From Pseudomonas proteolytica (lineage in GTDB: Bacteria > Pseudomonadota > Gammaproteobacteria > Pseudomonadales > Pseudomonadaceae): DNA of 64,000 bases. The notes beneath the pieces were generated by a model. It was given only the letters and a program-made list of their open reading frames with translations, was not told where the DNA came from and ran no database searches. Position 1 is the stretch's first letter. Each line of letters begins with the position of its first letter. The stretch spans positions 20,383-84,382 of the forward strand of contig NZ_VFEV01000029.1 in the NCBI RefSeq assembly GCF_007858275.1. Reading direction: 5' to 3'. Shown piece by piece: positions 26,739 to 33,756 of this stretch. The translations under genes were made by a program, and so were the position numbers.

Positions 26739-26746
26739 GTAAAACC
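26739..26746. repeat. Right 8-bp target duplication
   Basis: GTAAAACC, identical to 23359-23366. Joining the two flanks restores a continuous porin 3' region in which the terminator begins 18 bp past the stop. Confidence 0.93.
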
Positions 26747-26782
26747 TTGCCCGGCGCAAAGCCGGGCAAGGTGCTGTTGCTT
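26745..26782 (+). terminator. Displaced terminator of the porin gene
   Basis: A perfect 11-bp stem, CCTTGCCCGGC (26745-26755) and GCCGGGCAAGG (26761-26771), with a GCAAA loop and an interrupted T tract. It lies right of the ISL3-type element; before insertion it stood 18 bp past the porin stop, so it is most simply the porin terminator. Confidence 0.7.
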
Positions 26783-27007
26783 TCAAGTCGGGCTCAACCC
26801 CCGCAAGCCCTTCCTGAATCCCTCTTTTTACAGCGTCTCAAGGCCTTCTCGAACCTTGGGCGGCATGTTGGCGTGCGCCTTTTGCAGGGTCCAGTGAACA
26901 GATTTTTAATATTCCTATATCGTCTAAATAAATCGATATTTATTCTTTTTAAAATCTCATCGGCGCAGGCACAGTGGGTTGCATAAGCACTCATCAGGAG
27001 CCACACC
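26783..27007. other. Intergenic region before lsfA
   Basis: The left part is GC-rich and on the minus strand reads as a short open piece without a start (see findings). The right part, about 26895-26965, is AT-rich and probably holds the lsfA promoter. A CAGGAG site stands 6 bp before the lsfA start. I saw no clear CysB site. Confidence 0.5.
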
Positions 27008-27646
27008 ATGAGCCTCAGACTGGGCGATATCGCCCCCGACTTTGAACAGGATTCCAGCGCCGGCAAGATTCGTTTCCACGAGTGGCTGGGCGATAGCTGG
27101 GGTGTGCTGTTTTCCCACCCGGCGGACTTCACCCCGGTGTGCACCACCGAGCTGGGCTTCACCGCCAAGCTCAAGGATGAGTTCGCCAAGCGTGGGGTCA
27201 AGGCCATTGCTCTGTCGGTGGACCCGGTGGACTCCCACCACAAGTGGATCGAAGACATCAACGAAACCCAGAACACCCTCGTCAACTTCCCGATCCTGGC
27301 CGATGCCGACCGCAAGGTCTCGGACCTTTACGACCTGATCCACCCCAATGCCAACGACACCCTTACCGTGCGTTCGCTGTTCGTGATCGACCCGAACAAA
27401 AAGATTCGCCTGACCATCACCTACCCGGCCAGCACCGGGCGCAACTTCCACGAAATCCTGCGGGTCATCGACTCGTTGCAACTGACCGACAACTACAAAG
27501 TCGCCACTCCGGCCAACTGGCAGGACGGTGATGAAGTGGTGATCGTGCCGTCGCTCAAGGATGAAGACGAGATCAAAAAGCGCTTTCCCAAGGGCTATCG
27601 CGTGGTCAAGCCGTATCAGCGGCTGACCCCACAACCTAATCGTTAA
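27008..27646 (+). CDS. lsfA: 1-Cys peroxiredoxin LsfA (Prx6 type)
   Basis: Thiol peroxidase of the Prx6 class, 212 residues, known in Pseudomonas as a sulfate-starvation protein linked to sulfonate use and peroxide defence. The peroxidatic Cys45 lies in HPADFTPVCTTELGF, with the supporting Arg in TVRSLFVIDP, and the long Prx6 C-terminal domain (about 160-212) contains WQDGDEVVIVPSL. There is no resolving Cys. It precedes ssuE with a REPIN and a terminator between, so it is probably a separate transcript. Protection against peroxide from reduced flavin during desulfonation is inference. Confidence 0.93.
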   Translation: MSLRLGDIAPDFEQDSSAGKIRFHEWLGDSWGVLFSHPADFTPVCTTELGFTAKLKDEFAKRGVKAIALSVDPVDSHHKWIEDINETQNTLVNFPILADADRKVSDLYDLIHPNANDTLTVRSLFVIDPNKKIRLTITYPASTGRNFHEILRVIDSLQLTDNYKVATPANWQDGDEVVIVPSLKDEDEIKKRFPKGYRVVKPYQRLTPQPNR

Positions 27647-27656
27647 CCTGAATCCA

Positions 27657-27747
27657 ATGTGGGAGCGGGCTTGCTCGCGAATGCGGTGGATCAGCAAGAA
27701 ATGTGCTGACTGATACGCCGCATTCGCGAGCAAGCCCGCTCCCACAG
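27657..27747. repeat. REPIN between lsfA and ssuE
   Basis: GTGGGAGCGGGCTTGCTCGC and its inverted copy enclose about 45 bp, the same class as 20556-20646. Confidence 0.9.
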
Positions 27748-27785
27748 GTTGATCGCATTTCAGTGCTCACATAGCAGGGGTTTTC

Positions 27786-27810
27786 AGGCCGTCTCGACGG
27801 CCTTTTTTTT
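27786..27810 (+). terminator. Rho-independent terminator after lsfA
   Basis: AGGCCGT, a short loop and ACGGCCT are followed by eight T residues. Its distance from lsfA (about 140 bp) is explained by the REPIN in between. It separates lsfA from the ssu operon. Confidence 0.9.
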
Positions 27811-27910
27811 CGCCTGATAAATGATTTTTCTTATATGCAATTTAAGAATAAACAAATGAAAAAATAAGATTTATAGATATATAAATCTGCTGATAAGGTC
27901 TGTTCCATCT

Positions 27911-27926
27911 TGGCGCCATCGCCGCA
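27911..27926 (+). promoter_or_regulatory. Weak sigma54-like motif upstream of ssuE
   Basis: TGGCGC, 5 bp, CCGCA resembles the -24/-12 pattern TGGCAC-N5-TTGCA with the GG and GC pairs correctly spaced, 37-52 bp upstream of ssuE. Two -12 positions differ. An AT-rich tract lies just upstream (27820-27895). Chance occurrence is quite possible. Confidence 0.25.
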
Positions 27927-27962
27927 CCGCGAACCGCCGACACTTGCTCAAGGAAACTCCCG

Positions 27963-28556
27963 ATGCTGGTCGTAACACTTGGTGGCAGTCCCAGTCAGCG
28001 TTCCCGCTCCGGGGTCTTGCTGGATCACTCCCGGCGCTGGTTGCAGCAGCAAGGCGTGGAAGTGGTGAGTTATCAGGTACGGGACTTCCCGGCCGAAGAT
28101 TTGCTGTATGCCCGCTTCGACAGCCCGAAGGTCCTCGACCTGCTGGCCCAGGTGGCCAATGCCGATGGTTTGCTGATCGCCACGCCGGTGTACAAGGCGT
28201 CGTTTTCCGGCGCGCTGAAAACCGTCCTCGACCTGCTGCCGGAACGCGCCCTGGCCCACAAAGTGGTATTGCCCATGGCCACTGGCGGCAGCATTGCCCA
28301 CATGCTGGCGGTGGACTACGCCTTGAAGCCAGTGCTGTCGGCACTCAAAGCCCAAGAGCTGCTGCACGGGATTTTTGCCGAGGACAGCCAGATCGCCTAC
28401 GGCGAAGGCAGTGCCCAGGCGCAGTTGGTGCCGATCCTTGAACAACGCTTGAGCGAAGCCCTGGAGCAGTTCTACAGCGCCATGGCCCGCCGCCCGCAAC
28501 CGCTGGACCCCCATGTGTTGAATGAACGTTTGTTGAGTGCTCGCTGGAGCATCTAA
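27963..28556 (+). CDS. ssuE: NADPH-dependent FMN reductase SsuE
   Basis: Supplies reduced FMN to the SsuD monooxygenase. The 197-residue flavodoxin-like protein starts VVTLGGSPSQRSRSGVLLD, with the FMN phosphate loop GGSPSQRSRS, and contains LIATPVYKASFSGALKTVLDLLP and the MATGGSIAHMLAVDYALKPVL helix typical of SsuE. It is the first gene of the ssuEADCBF cluster, the order described for P. putida. The next gene, ssuA, starts 108 bp downstream after a short direct repeat. Confidence 0.94.
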   Translation: MLVVTLGGSPSQRSRSGVLLDHSRRWLQQQGVEVVSYQVRDFPAEDLLYARFDSPKVLDLLAQVANADGLLIATPVYKASFSGALKTVLDLLPERALAHKVVLPMATGGSIAHMLAVDYALKPVLSALKAQELLHGIFAEDSQIAYGEGSAQAQLVPILEQRLSEALEQFYSAMARRPQPLDPHVLNERLLSARWSI

Positions 28557-28664
28557 GCCACACCCGGATATAAGCCACACCCGAATACAAAACCCTCACC
28601 TTACTCAGCCGCCAACGGCCAAGCAGGTGCAGCCACAACCCTAATCGTCAATTTGGAGAGCGCC

Positions 28665-29633
28665 ATGCGCACTATCATCTTGCGTCGGGGCCTGGTCGCA
28701 CTGTTTGCTGCGGCTGTGTCCTTCGGCGCCATTGTTCAAGCCCAGGCCGCTGAAACCCTGCGGATCGGTTATCAGAAATACGGCACCCTGGTGCTGCTCA
28801 AAGCCAAGGGTACCCTGGAAAAACGCCTGGCCGAGCAGGGCGTGACCGTGCAGTGGACCGAGTTTCCCGGTGGCCCGCAGTTGCTCGAAGGGCTGAATGT
28901 CGGCTCCATCGACTTTGGCGTCACCGGCGAAACCCCACCGGTGTTCGCCCAGGCCGCCGGTGCCGATCTGCTCTACGTCGCCTACGAACCGCCAGCGCCG
29001 ACCAGCGAGGCCATCCTGGTACCCAAGGACTCGCCGATCAAATCGGTGGCCGAGCTCAAGGGCAAGAAAGTCGTGCTCAACAAAGGCTCCAACGTGCATT
29101 ACCTGCTGGTGCGCGCCCTGGAAGACGCCGGCCTGAAATACACCGACGTACAGACCGTGTTCCTGCCGCCCGCCGACGCCCGTGCCGCCTTCGAACGAGG
29201 CAGTGTCGACGCCTGGGTCATCTGGGACCCGTACCAGGCGGCCGCCGAGCAACAACTGCAAGCCCGCACCCTACGTGACGCCACCGGCATTGCCGACAAC
29301 CACCAGTTCTACCTGGCCACCAAGCCCTATACCGAAAAACATCCGGACGTGATCAAGGCGCTGGTGGAAGAAGTGCGCGCCGTAGGCGAATGGTCCAAGG
29401 CCAACCCCCAGCAAGTCACCCAACAAGTTGCGCCGCTGCTCGGCCTGCCGGCTGACATCACCCTGACCTCGGTCAAACGCCAGGGCTACGGCGCGCTGTT
29501 CCTGACCCCGGAAGTGGTCGCCGCGCAGCAGAAAATCGCTGACACCTTCTACCAGCTCAAATTGATTCCCAAGCCCTTGAGCATCAAGGACGTGATCTGG
29601 ACGCCACCTGCGACCGTTGCCAAAGCGCCGTAA
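28665..29633 (+). CDS. ssuA: Aliphatic sulfonate ABC transporter binding protein SsuA
   Basis: Periplasmic receptor for alkanesulfonates, 322 residues. It has a signal peptide (LVALFAAAVSFGAIVQAQA), the start AETLRIGYQKYGTLVLLKAKG, the ligand-site region GSIDFGVTGETPPVFAQAAGA and VDAWVIWDPYQAAAEQQ. The ATG at 28665 with GGAGAG upstream is preferred over a TTG 12 bp earlier. It belongs with the SsuBC transporter encoded downstream. It is clearly different in sequence from the TauA-like protein at 20660. Confidence 0.95.
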   Translation: MRTIILRRGLVALFAAAVSFGAIVQAQAAETLRIGYQKYGTLVLLKAKGTLEKRLAEQGVTVQWTEFPGGPQLLEGLNVGSIDFGVTGETPPVFAQAAGADLLYVAYEPPAPTSEAILVPKDSPIKSVAELKGKKVVLNKGSNVHYLLVRALEDAGLKYTDVQTVFLPPADARAAFERGSVDAWVIWDPYQAAAEQQLQARTLRDATGIADNHQFYLATKPYTEKHPDVIKALVEEVRAVGEWSKANPQQVTQQVAPLLGLPADITLTSVKRQGYGALFLTPEVVAAQQKIADTFYQLKLIPKPLSIKDVIWTPPATVAKAP

Positions 29634-29658
29634 TCCGACTTCTTCAGGAGACAACTCC

Positions 29659-30807
29659 ATGAGCCTCAATATTTTCTGGTTCCTGCCTACCCACGGCGAC
29701 GGCCATTACCTTGGCACTGCCGAAGGCGCTCGCGCCGTAGACCACGGTTATCTGCAGCAGGTGGCCCAGGCCGCTGATCGCCTGGGTTTTGGCGGGGTAC
29801 TGATCCCCACCGGTCGTTCTTGCGAAGACTCGTGGCTGGTGGCCGCCTCGCTGATCCCGGTGACCCAGCGTCTGAAATTTCTGGTTGCCCTGCGCCCCGG
29901 CATCATTTCGCCGACGGTGGCGGCGCGCCAGGCAGCGACCCTGGACCGGCTGTCCGGTGGACGGGCGCTGTTCAACCTGGTGACCGGTGGTGATCCAGAA
30001 GAACTGGCCGGTGATGGCCTGTTCCTTAGCCATGAGGAGCGCTACCAGGCCTCGGTGGAATTCACCCGTATCTGGCGGCGCGTGCTGGAAGGCGAAACCG
30101 TGGATTACGACGGCCAGCACATCAGCGTCAAAGGCGCCAAGTTGCTCTACCCGCCGATCCAGCAGCCACGCCCGCCGTTGTATTTCGGCGGTTCTTCCGA
30201 AGCGGCCCAGGACCTGGCAGCCGAACAAGTGGAAATGGTCCTGACCTGGGGCGAACCACCAGCGGCAGTCGCGGAAAAAATCCAGCAGGTACGGGTCAAG
30301 GCGGCCAAGCTTGGGCGCACCGTGCGCTTCGGTATTCGCTTGCATGTGATCGTGCGTGAAACCAACGAGGAGGCATGGAAAGCCGCCGACAAACTGATCT
30401 CCCATCTGGACGACGACACCATCGCACGTGCCCAGGCCTCGCTGTCGCGCTTTGATTCGGTTGGCCAGCAGCGCATGGCCGCCTTGCATGGTGGCAGTCG
30501 CGACAACCTCGAAGTCAGCCCCAACCTGTGGGCTGGCGTCGGCCTGGTACGCGGCGGCGCCGGCACGGCACTGGTGGGCGATGGGCCGACCGTGGCGGCG
30601 CGGGTCAAGGAGTACGCGGACCTGGGCATCGACACCTTTATTTTCTCCGGTTATCCACACCTGGAAGAGTCGTACCGGGTTGCAGAGTTGCTGTTCCCGC
30701 ACCTGGATATCGAACGTCCCGAGCTGCCGAAAAGTGCCGGTTACGTCAGCCCGTTTGGCGAGATGGTGGCCAACGACATTCTTCCCAAAGCCGCGTCGCA
30801 GAGCTGA
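29659..30807 (+). CDS. ssuD: FMNH2-dependent alkanesulfonate monooxygenase SsuD
   Basis: Cleaves the C-S bond of alkanesulfonates with oxygen and reduced FMN, giving sulfite and aldehyde. The 382-residue product, the usual SsuD length, is a luciferase-like TIM barrel with the opening NIFWFLPTHGDGHYLGT, FLVALRPGIISPTVAARQAAT, and NLVTGGDPEELAGDG. The start at 29659 follows CAGGAG. It lies 25 bp after ssuA and 9 bp before ssuC. The invariant His and Arg of the family appear present. Confidence 0.96.
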   Translation: MSLNIFWFLPTHGDGHYLGTAEGARAVDHGYLQQVAQAADRLGFGGVLIPTGRSCEDSWLVAASLIPVTQRLKFLVALRPGIISPTVAARQAATLDRLSGGRALFNLVTGGDPEELAGDGLFLSHEERYQASVEFTRIWRRVLEGETVDYDGQHISVKGAKLLYPPIQQPRPPLYFGGSSEAAQDLAAEQVEMVLTWGEPPAAVAEKIQQVRVKAAKLGRTVRFGIRLHVIVRETNEEAWKAADKLISHLDDDTIARAQASLSRFDSVGQQRMAALHGGSRDNLEVSPNLWAGVGLVRGGAGTALVGDGPTVAARVKEYADLGIDTFIFSGYPHLEESYRVAELLFPHLDIERPELPKSAGYVSPFGEMVANDILPKAASQS

Positions 30808-30816
30808 GGCGCCGTC

Positions 30817-31605
30817 ATGAATAGTCAACGGATTCTGCATCGGCTGGCGCCTTGGGCACTGCCGGTCCTGTTGCTGGCGGTGTGGCAGTTGTCGGTGTCG
30901 GCGGGCTGGCTGTCGACCCGGATTTTGCCGGCCCCCAGCGCAGTGATTGCGGCCGGCGTGCACCTGGTCAGTAGCGGTGAGATCTGGACCCACCTGGCCA
31001 TCAGCGGCTGGCGCGCGGGCCTGGGTTTTGTGATCGGCGGCGGCATTGGCCTGGCCCTGGGTTTTATCACCGGCCTGTCGAAATGGGGCGAGCGCCTGCT
31101 GGACAGCTCGGTGCAGATGATTCGTAACGTGCCGCACTTGGCGCTGATCCCGCTGGTGATTTTGTGGTTCGGCATTGATGAGACGGCGAAGATTTTCCTG
31201 GTCGCCCTCGGCACGCTGTTCCCCATCTACCTCAACACCTATCACGGCATCCGCAACGTCGACCCGGCACTGGTGGAGATGGCGCGCAGTTATGGCTTGT
31301 CGGGTTTCAGCCTGTTTCGCCAGGTGATCCTGCCGGGCGCGTTGCCATCGATTCTGGTGGGGGTGCGTTTTGCCCTGGGCTTTATGTGGCTGACGCTGAT
31401 CGTCGCGGAAACCATTTCCGCCAGCTCCGGTATCGGCTACCTGGCGATGAATGCCCGGGAGTTCCTGCAAACCGACGTGGTGGTACTGGCGATTGTGCTG
31501 TACGCGGTGCTCGGCAAATTGGCGGACCTCGCGGCGCGTGGCCTGGAGCGGGTGTGGCTGCGCTGGCATCCGGCCTATCAAGTACACAAAGGAGGTGCGG
31601 CATGA
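30817..31605 (+). CDS. ssuC: Sulfonate ABC transporter permease SsuC
   Basis: Inner-membrane subunit of the alkanesulfonate importer, 262 residues with about six membrane helices. The family EAA-type loop is EMARSYGLSGFSLFRQVILPGALPSILVGVRFALG. Its stop overlaps the ssuB start (ATGA), so translation is coupled. Gene order ssuD-ssuC-ssuB agrees with other pseudomonads. Confidence 0.95.
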   Translation: MNSQRILHRLAPWALPVLLLAVWQLSVSAGWLSTRILPAPSAVIAAGVHLVSSGEIWTHLAISGWRAGLGFVIGGGIGLALGFITGLSKWGERLLDSSVQMIRNVPHLALIPLVILWFGIDETAKIFLVALGTLFPIYLNTYHGIRNVDPALVEMARSYGLSGFSLFRQVILPGALPSILVGVRFALGFMWLTLIVAETISASSGIGYLAMNAREFLQTDVVVLAIVLYAVLGKLADLAARGLERVWLRWHPAYQVHKGGAA

Positions 31606-32408
31606 CCGCTCAACAACCTCCACGCCTGCTGCGGGGCATTCCGTTAGCGGTGCGCAAGCTGCGCAAGGCGTTCGGCGCGCGGGAAGTCCTGCGCGAGATT
31701 GACCTGCACATCCCGGCGGGCCAGTTCGTGGCTGTAGTGGGCCGCAGTGGCTGTGGCAAAAGTACCTTGCTGCGCCTGCTGGCCGGCCTTGATAGCGCCA
31801 GCAGTGGCGAGTTGCTTGCAGGCTCTGCACCCCTGAGCGAAGCGCTCGAAGACACGCGGCTGATGTTCCAGGAAGCGCGCCTGCTGCCGTGGAAAAAGAT
31901 CATCGATAACGTCGGCCTGGGCCTAAAAGGCAACTGGCGGCCCCAGGCGCTTGAGGCGCTGGAGGCGGTCGGCCTGGCCGAGCGTGCCGATGAATGGCCG
32001 GCGGCGTTGTCCGGTGGCCAGAAACAACGGGTGGCCCTGGCCCGCGCCCTGATTCACCAGCCGCGCCTGTTGCTGCTGGATGAACCCTTGGGTGCGCTGG
32101 ATGCCCTGACCCGCATCGAGATGCAGCAACTGATCGAAAACCTGTGGCGCAAGCACGGTTTTACCGTGTTGCTGGTGACCCATGACGTCAGCGAAGCCGT
32201 GGCCATTGCCGACCGGGTAATCCTGATCGAAGACGGCGAAATCGGCCTCGACCTGCATGTGGAACTGCCACGCCCGCGGGTCCGTGGCTCCCATCGCCTG
32301 GCGGCCCTGGAAACCGAAGTCCTCAACCGTGTGCTGTCACTGCCCGGCACGCCGCCGGAGCCGGAACCTGTTTCACCGTTGCCTACGCAATTGCGTTGGG
32401 CGCAATAA
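31602..32408 (+). CDS. ssuB: Sulfonate ABC transporter ATPase SsuB
   Basis: ATP-binding subunit of the sulfonate importer, 268 residues. Visible motifs are Walker A GRSGCGKSTLLR, the Q loop LMFQEARLLPW, the signature LSGGQKQRVALARAL, Walker B LLLLDEPLGALD, and the switch His in VTHDVSEAV. The start at 31602 follows GGAGGTG and overlaps the ssuC stop. The C-terminal tail after residue 225 is Pro-rich and probably not conserved. Confidence 0.95.
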   Translation: MTAQQPPRLLRGIPLAVRKLRKAFGAREVLREIDLHIPAGQFVAVVGRSGCGKSTLLRLLAGLDSASSGELLAGSAPLSEALEDTRLMFQEARLLPWKKIIDNVGLGLKGNWRPQALEALEAVGLAERADEWPAALSGGQKQRVALARALIHQPRLLLLDEPLGALDALTRIEMQQLIENLWRKHGFTVLLVTHDVSEAVAIADRVILIEDGEIGLDLHVELPRPRVRGSHRLAALETEVLNRVLSLPGTPPEPEPVSPLPTQLRWAQ

Positions 32409-32435
32409 CTCACTTGTCCCTTAAGGAATAACACC

Positions 32436-32651
32436 ATGACTATCAAAGCGATCAACGTGCGTAACCAGTTCAAAGGCACCATCAAGGAAATCGTCGAAGG
32501 CGACGTACTGTCGGAAATCGACGTGCAGACCGCGTCCGGCATCGTCACCTCCGTGATCACCACCCGCTCGGTGAAAGAGCTGGAGTTGGTGATTGGCAGT
32601 GAAGTGATTGCGTTTGTGAAGTCCACCGAGGTGTCGATCGCCAAGCTGTGA
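32436..32651 (+). CDS. ssuF: Molybdopterin-binding-like TOBE domain protein SsuF
   Basis: A 71-residue single Mop/TOBE domain protein (INVRNQFKGTIKEIVEGDVLSEIDVQTASGIVTSVITTRSVKEL), of the molbindin type that binds oxyanions such as molybdate. ssuF is the last gene of the P. putida ssu cluster and was reported there to be needed for sulfonate use. It lies 27 bp after ssuB with AAGGAA upstream. How a molbindin-like protein helps desulfonation is not clear. Confidence 0.92.
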   Translation: MTIKAINVRNQFKGTIKEIVEGDVLSEIDVQTASGIVTSVITTRSVKELELVIGSEVIAFVKSTEVSIAKL

Positions 32652-32660
32652 TCGGCTTCA

Positions 32661-32752
32661 GACCGCTATCGCAGGCAAGCCAGCTCCCACATTCGACCGA
32701 TTTCCAACATGGGAATGCGGTCGAATGTGGGAGCGGGCTTGCTCGCGATAAG
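32661..32752. repeat. REP pair, two subtypes inverted
   Basis: A left arm CGCAGGCAAGCCAGCTCCCACATTCGACCG faces a right arm CGGTCGAATGTGGGAGCGGGCTTGCTCGCG. The orientation is tail-to-tail compared with other REPINs here, and the arms belong to different subtypes (GCCTGCG and GCTCGCG). It separates ssuF from the convergent tetR gene. Confidence 0.8.
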
Positions 32753-32774
32753 GCCGGCCCAGTCACCACAACCC

Positions 32775-33404
32775 TTATCGCTTAGGCAAAAACACCGGCA
32801 AATAAAGCCCCACATACGCATCAAACACCCGCATCCCTTCCTCCGCCATGCGCGGGGTGATCTGCCCATGCTGATGCACCGAGCGCGCGTAAACGCGGTC
32901 GCTTAGCTCCAGCGCCAGGGCAAACACGTCCACATCTGCCGGCAGCACCGGCACTTCAAAGTGGCGGTTGAACACTTGCAGCATCAAGTCCCCCAACTCC
33001 AGGTCATGCTGGCGGTCGGCCTGGGTCACTTCGGTGAGGCCGTGCTGGGCGAGGATCAATTGCCGGGCGGCGGCGTCGTTGCTGTAGATGGTCAGCATGC
33101 GCAGCTCCACCACGCGCGACAGGTCGCGCCAGTGATGCAGGCTGTCGTGGTCGATGGGGGCTTGTAGCGCGGCGCGGAATGCGGCGTGTACGTCAGCCGT
33201 CAATGCTTCGAGCAAGGCCGGTACGCTGGCGAAAAAGTGATACACCGATGACGGCGGAATCTGCGCCCGTTCGGCCACGCTGTAGATCGATAGGCTGGCC
33301 ACGCCTTCGGCTGCCAGCAAGGTGCGGGCGGCGTCGAGGATCGCGTCGATCCGGGCCTGGCTGCGGGCGCGGGGTTTGCGAGGGGCGGCGGGGCGGGTGG
33401 TCAT
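32775..33404 (-). CDS. TetR family transcriptional regulator
   Basis: A 209-residue regulator. The N terminus is basic (TTRPAAPRKPRARSQARIDAIL), followed by the TetR helix-turn-helix ILDAARTLLAAEGVASLSIYSVAERAQIPPSSVYHFFAS and an all-helical ligand domain. It is convergent with ssuF and downstream of spuI on the same strand, but about 350 bp of repeats separate it from spuI. Its targets cannot be assigned; it may regulate itself or the neighbouring spu genes. Confidence 0.9.
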   Translation of the reverse strand: MTTRPAAPRKPRARSQARIDAILDAARTLLAAEGVASLSIYSVAERAQIPPSSVYHFFASVPALLEALTADVHAAFRAALQAPIDHDSLHHWRDLSRVVELRMLTIYSNDAAARQLILAQHGLTEVTQADRQHDLELGDLMLQVFNRHFEVPVLPADVDVFALALELSDRVYARSVHQHGQITPRMAEEGMRVFDAYVGLYLPVFLPKR

Positions 33405-33756
33405 GGAAGTCTCCTACAAGGCAGAGCGCATTGTACGCAGAGATCCATATCGGTACAGATAGGGCTTGTTGTGGGGAGCAGGTTTGTTTGTGGTGAGTGG
33501 GCCTGTTGTGGCTAGGGCTTGTTTGTGGTGAGTGGGCTTGTTGTGGCTAGGGCTTGTCTGTGGCGAGCGGGCTTGCCCCGCGCTGGGCTGCGAAGCAGCC
33601 CCAAAACAAACACCGCGATGCATCAGATGCATCGCGGTGTTTTTGAATGAGGGCCGCTTCGCAGCCCCGCGCGGGGCAAGCCCGCTCGCCACAGACAAGC
33701 CCGCTCGCCACAGACAAGCCTGCTCACCACAAGCAAGCCCGCTCACCACAATCCGT
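33405..33756. repeat. Compound REP region with tandem arrays
   Basis: This 352-bp gap is almost entirely repeats. It has a 35-bp unit twice (33486-33520 and 33521-33555, one mismatch) with a third diverging copy. A GCGAGCGGGCTTGCCCCGCG palindromic pair flanks a perfect 15-bp stem around CACCGCGATGCAT (33609-33641) with a T tract. Then four 19-bp units follow, CAAGCCCGCTCGCCACAGA and variants, at 33677-33752. No gene is visible. The stem with its T run could terminate transcription. Confidence 0.85.

Noticed and set aside
29644..31830. Long open frame of 728 codons on the minus strand opposite ssuD and ssuC
   Set aside because: Rich in Gln, His and Arg with no recognisable motif; it is the GC-rich antisense shadow of well-supported ssu genes.
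33677..33752. Four 19-bp repeats that could suggest a CRISPR array
   Set aside because: Units are directly adjacent without spacers, derive from a REP arm, and there are no cas genes.
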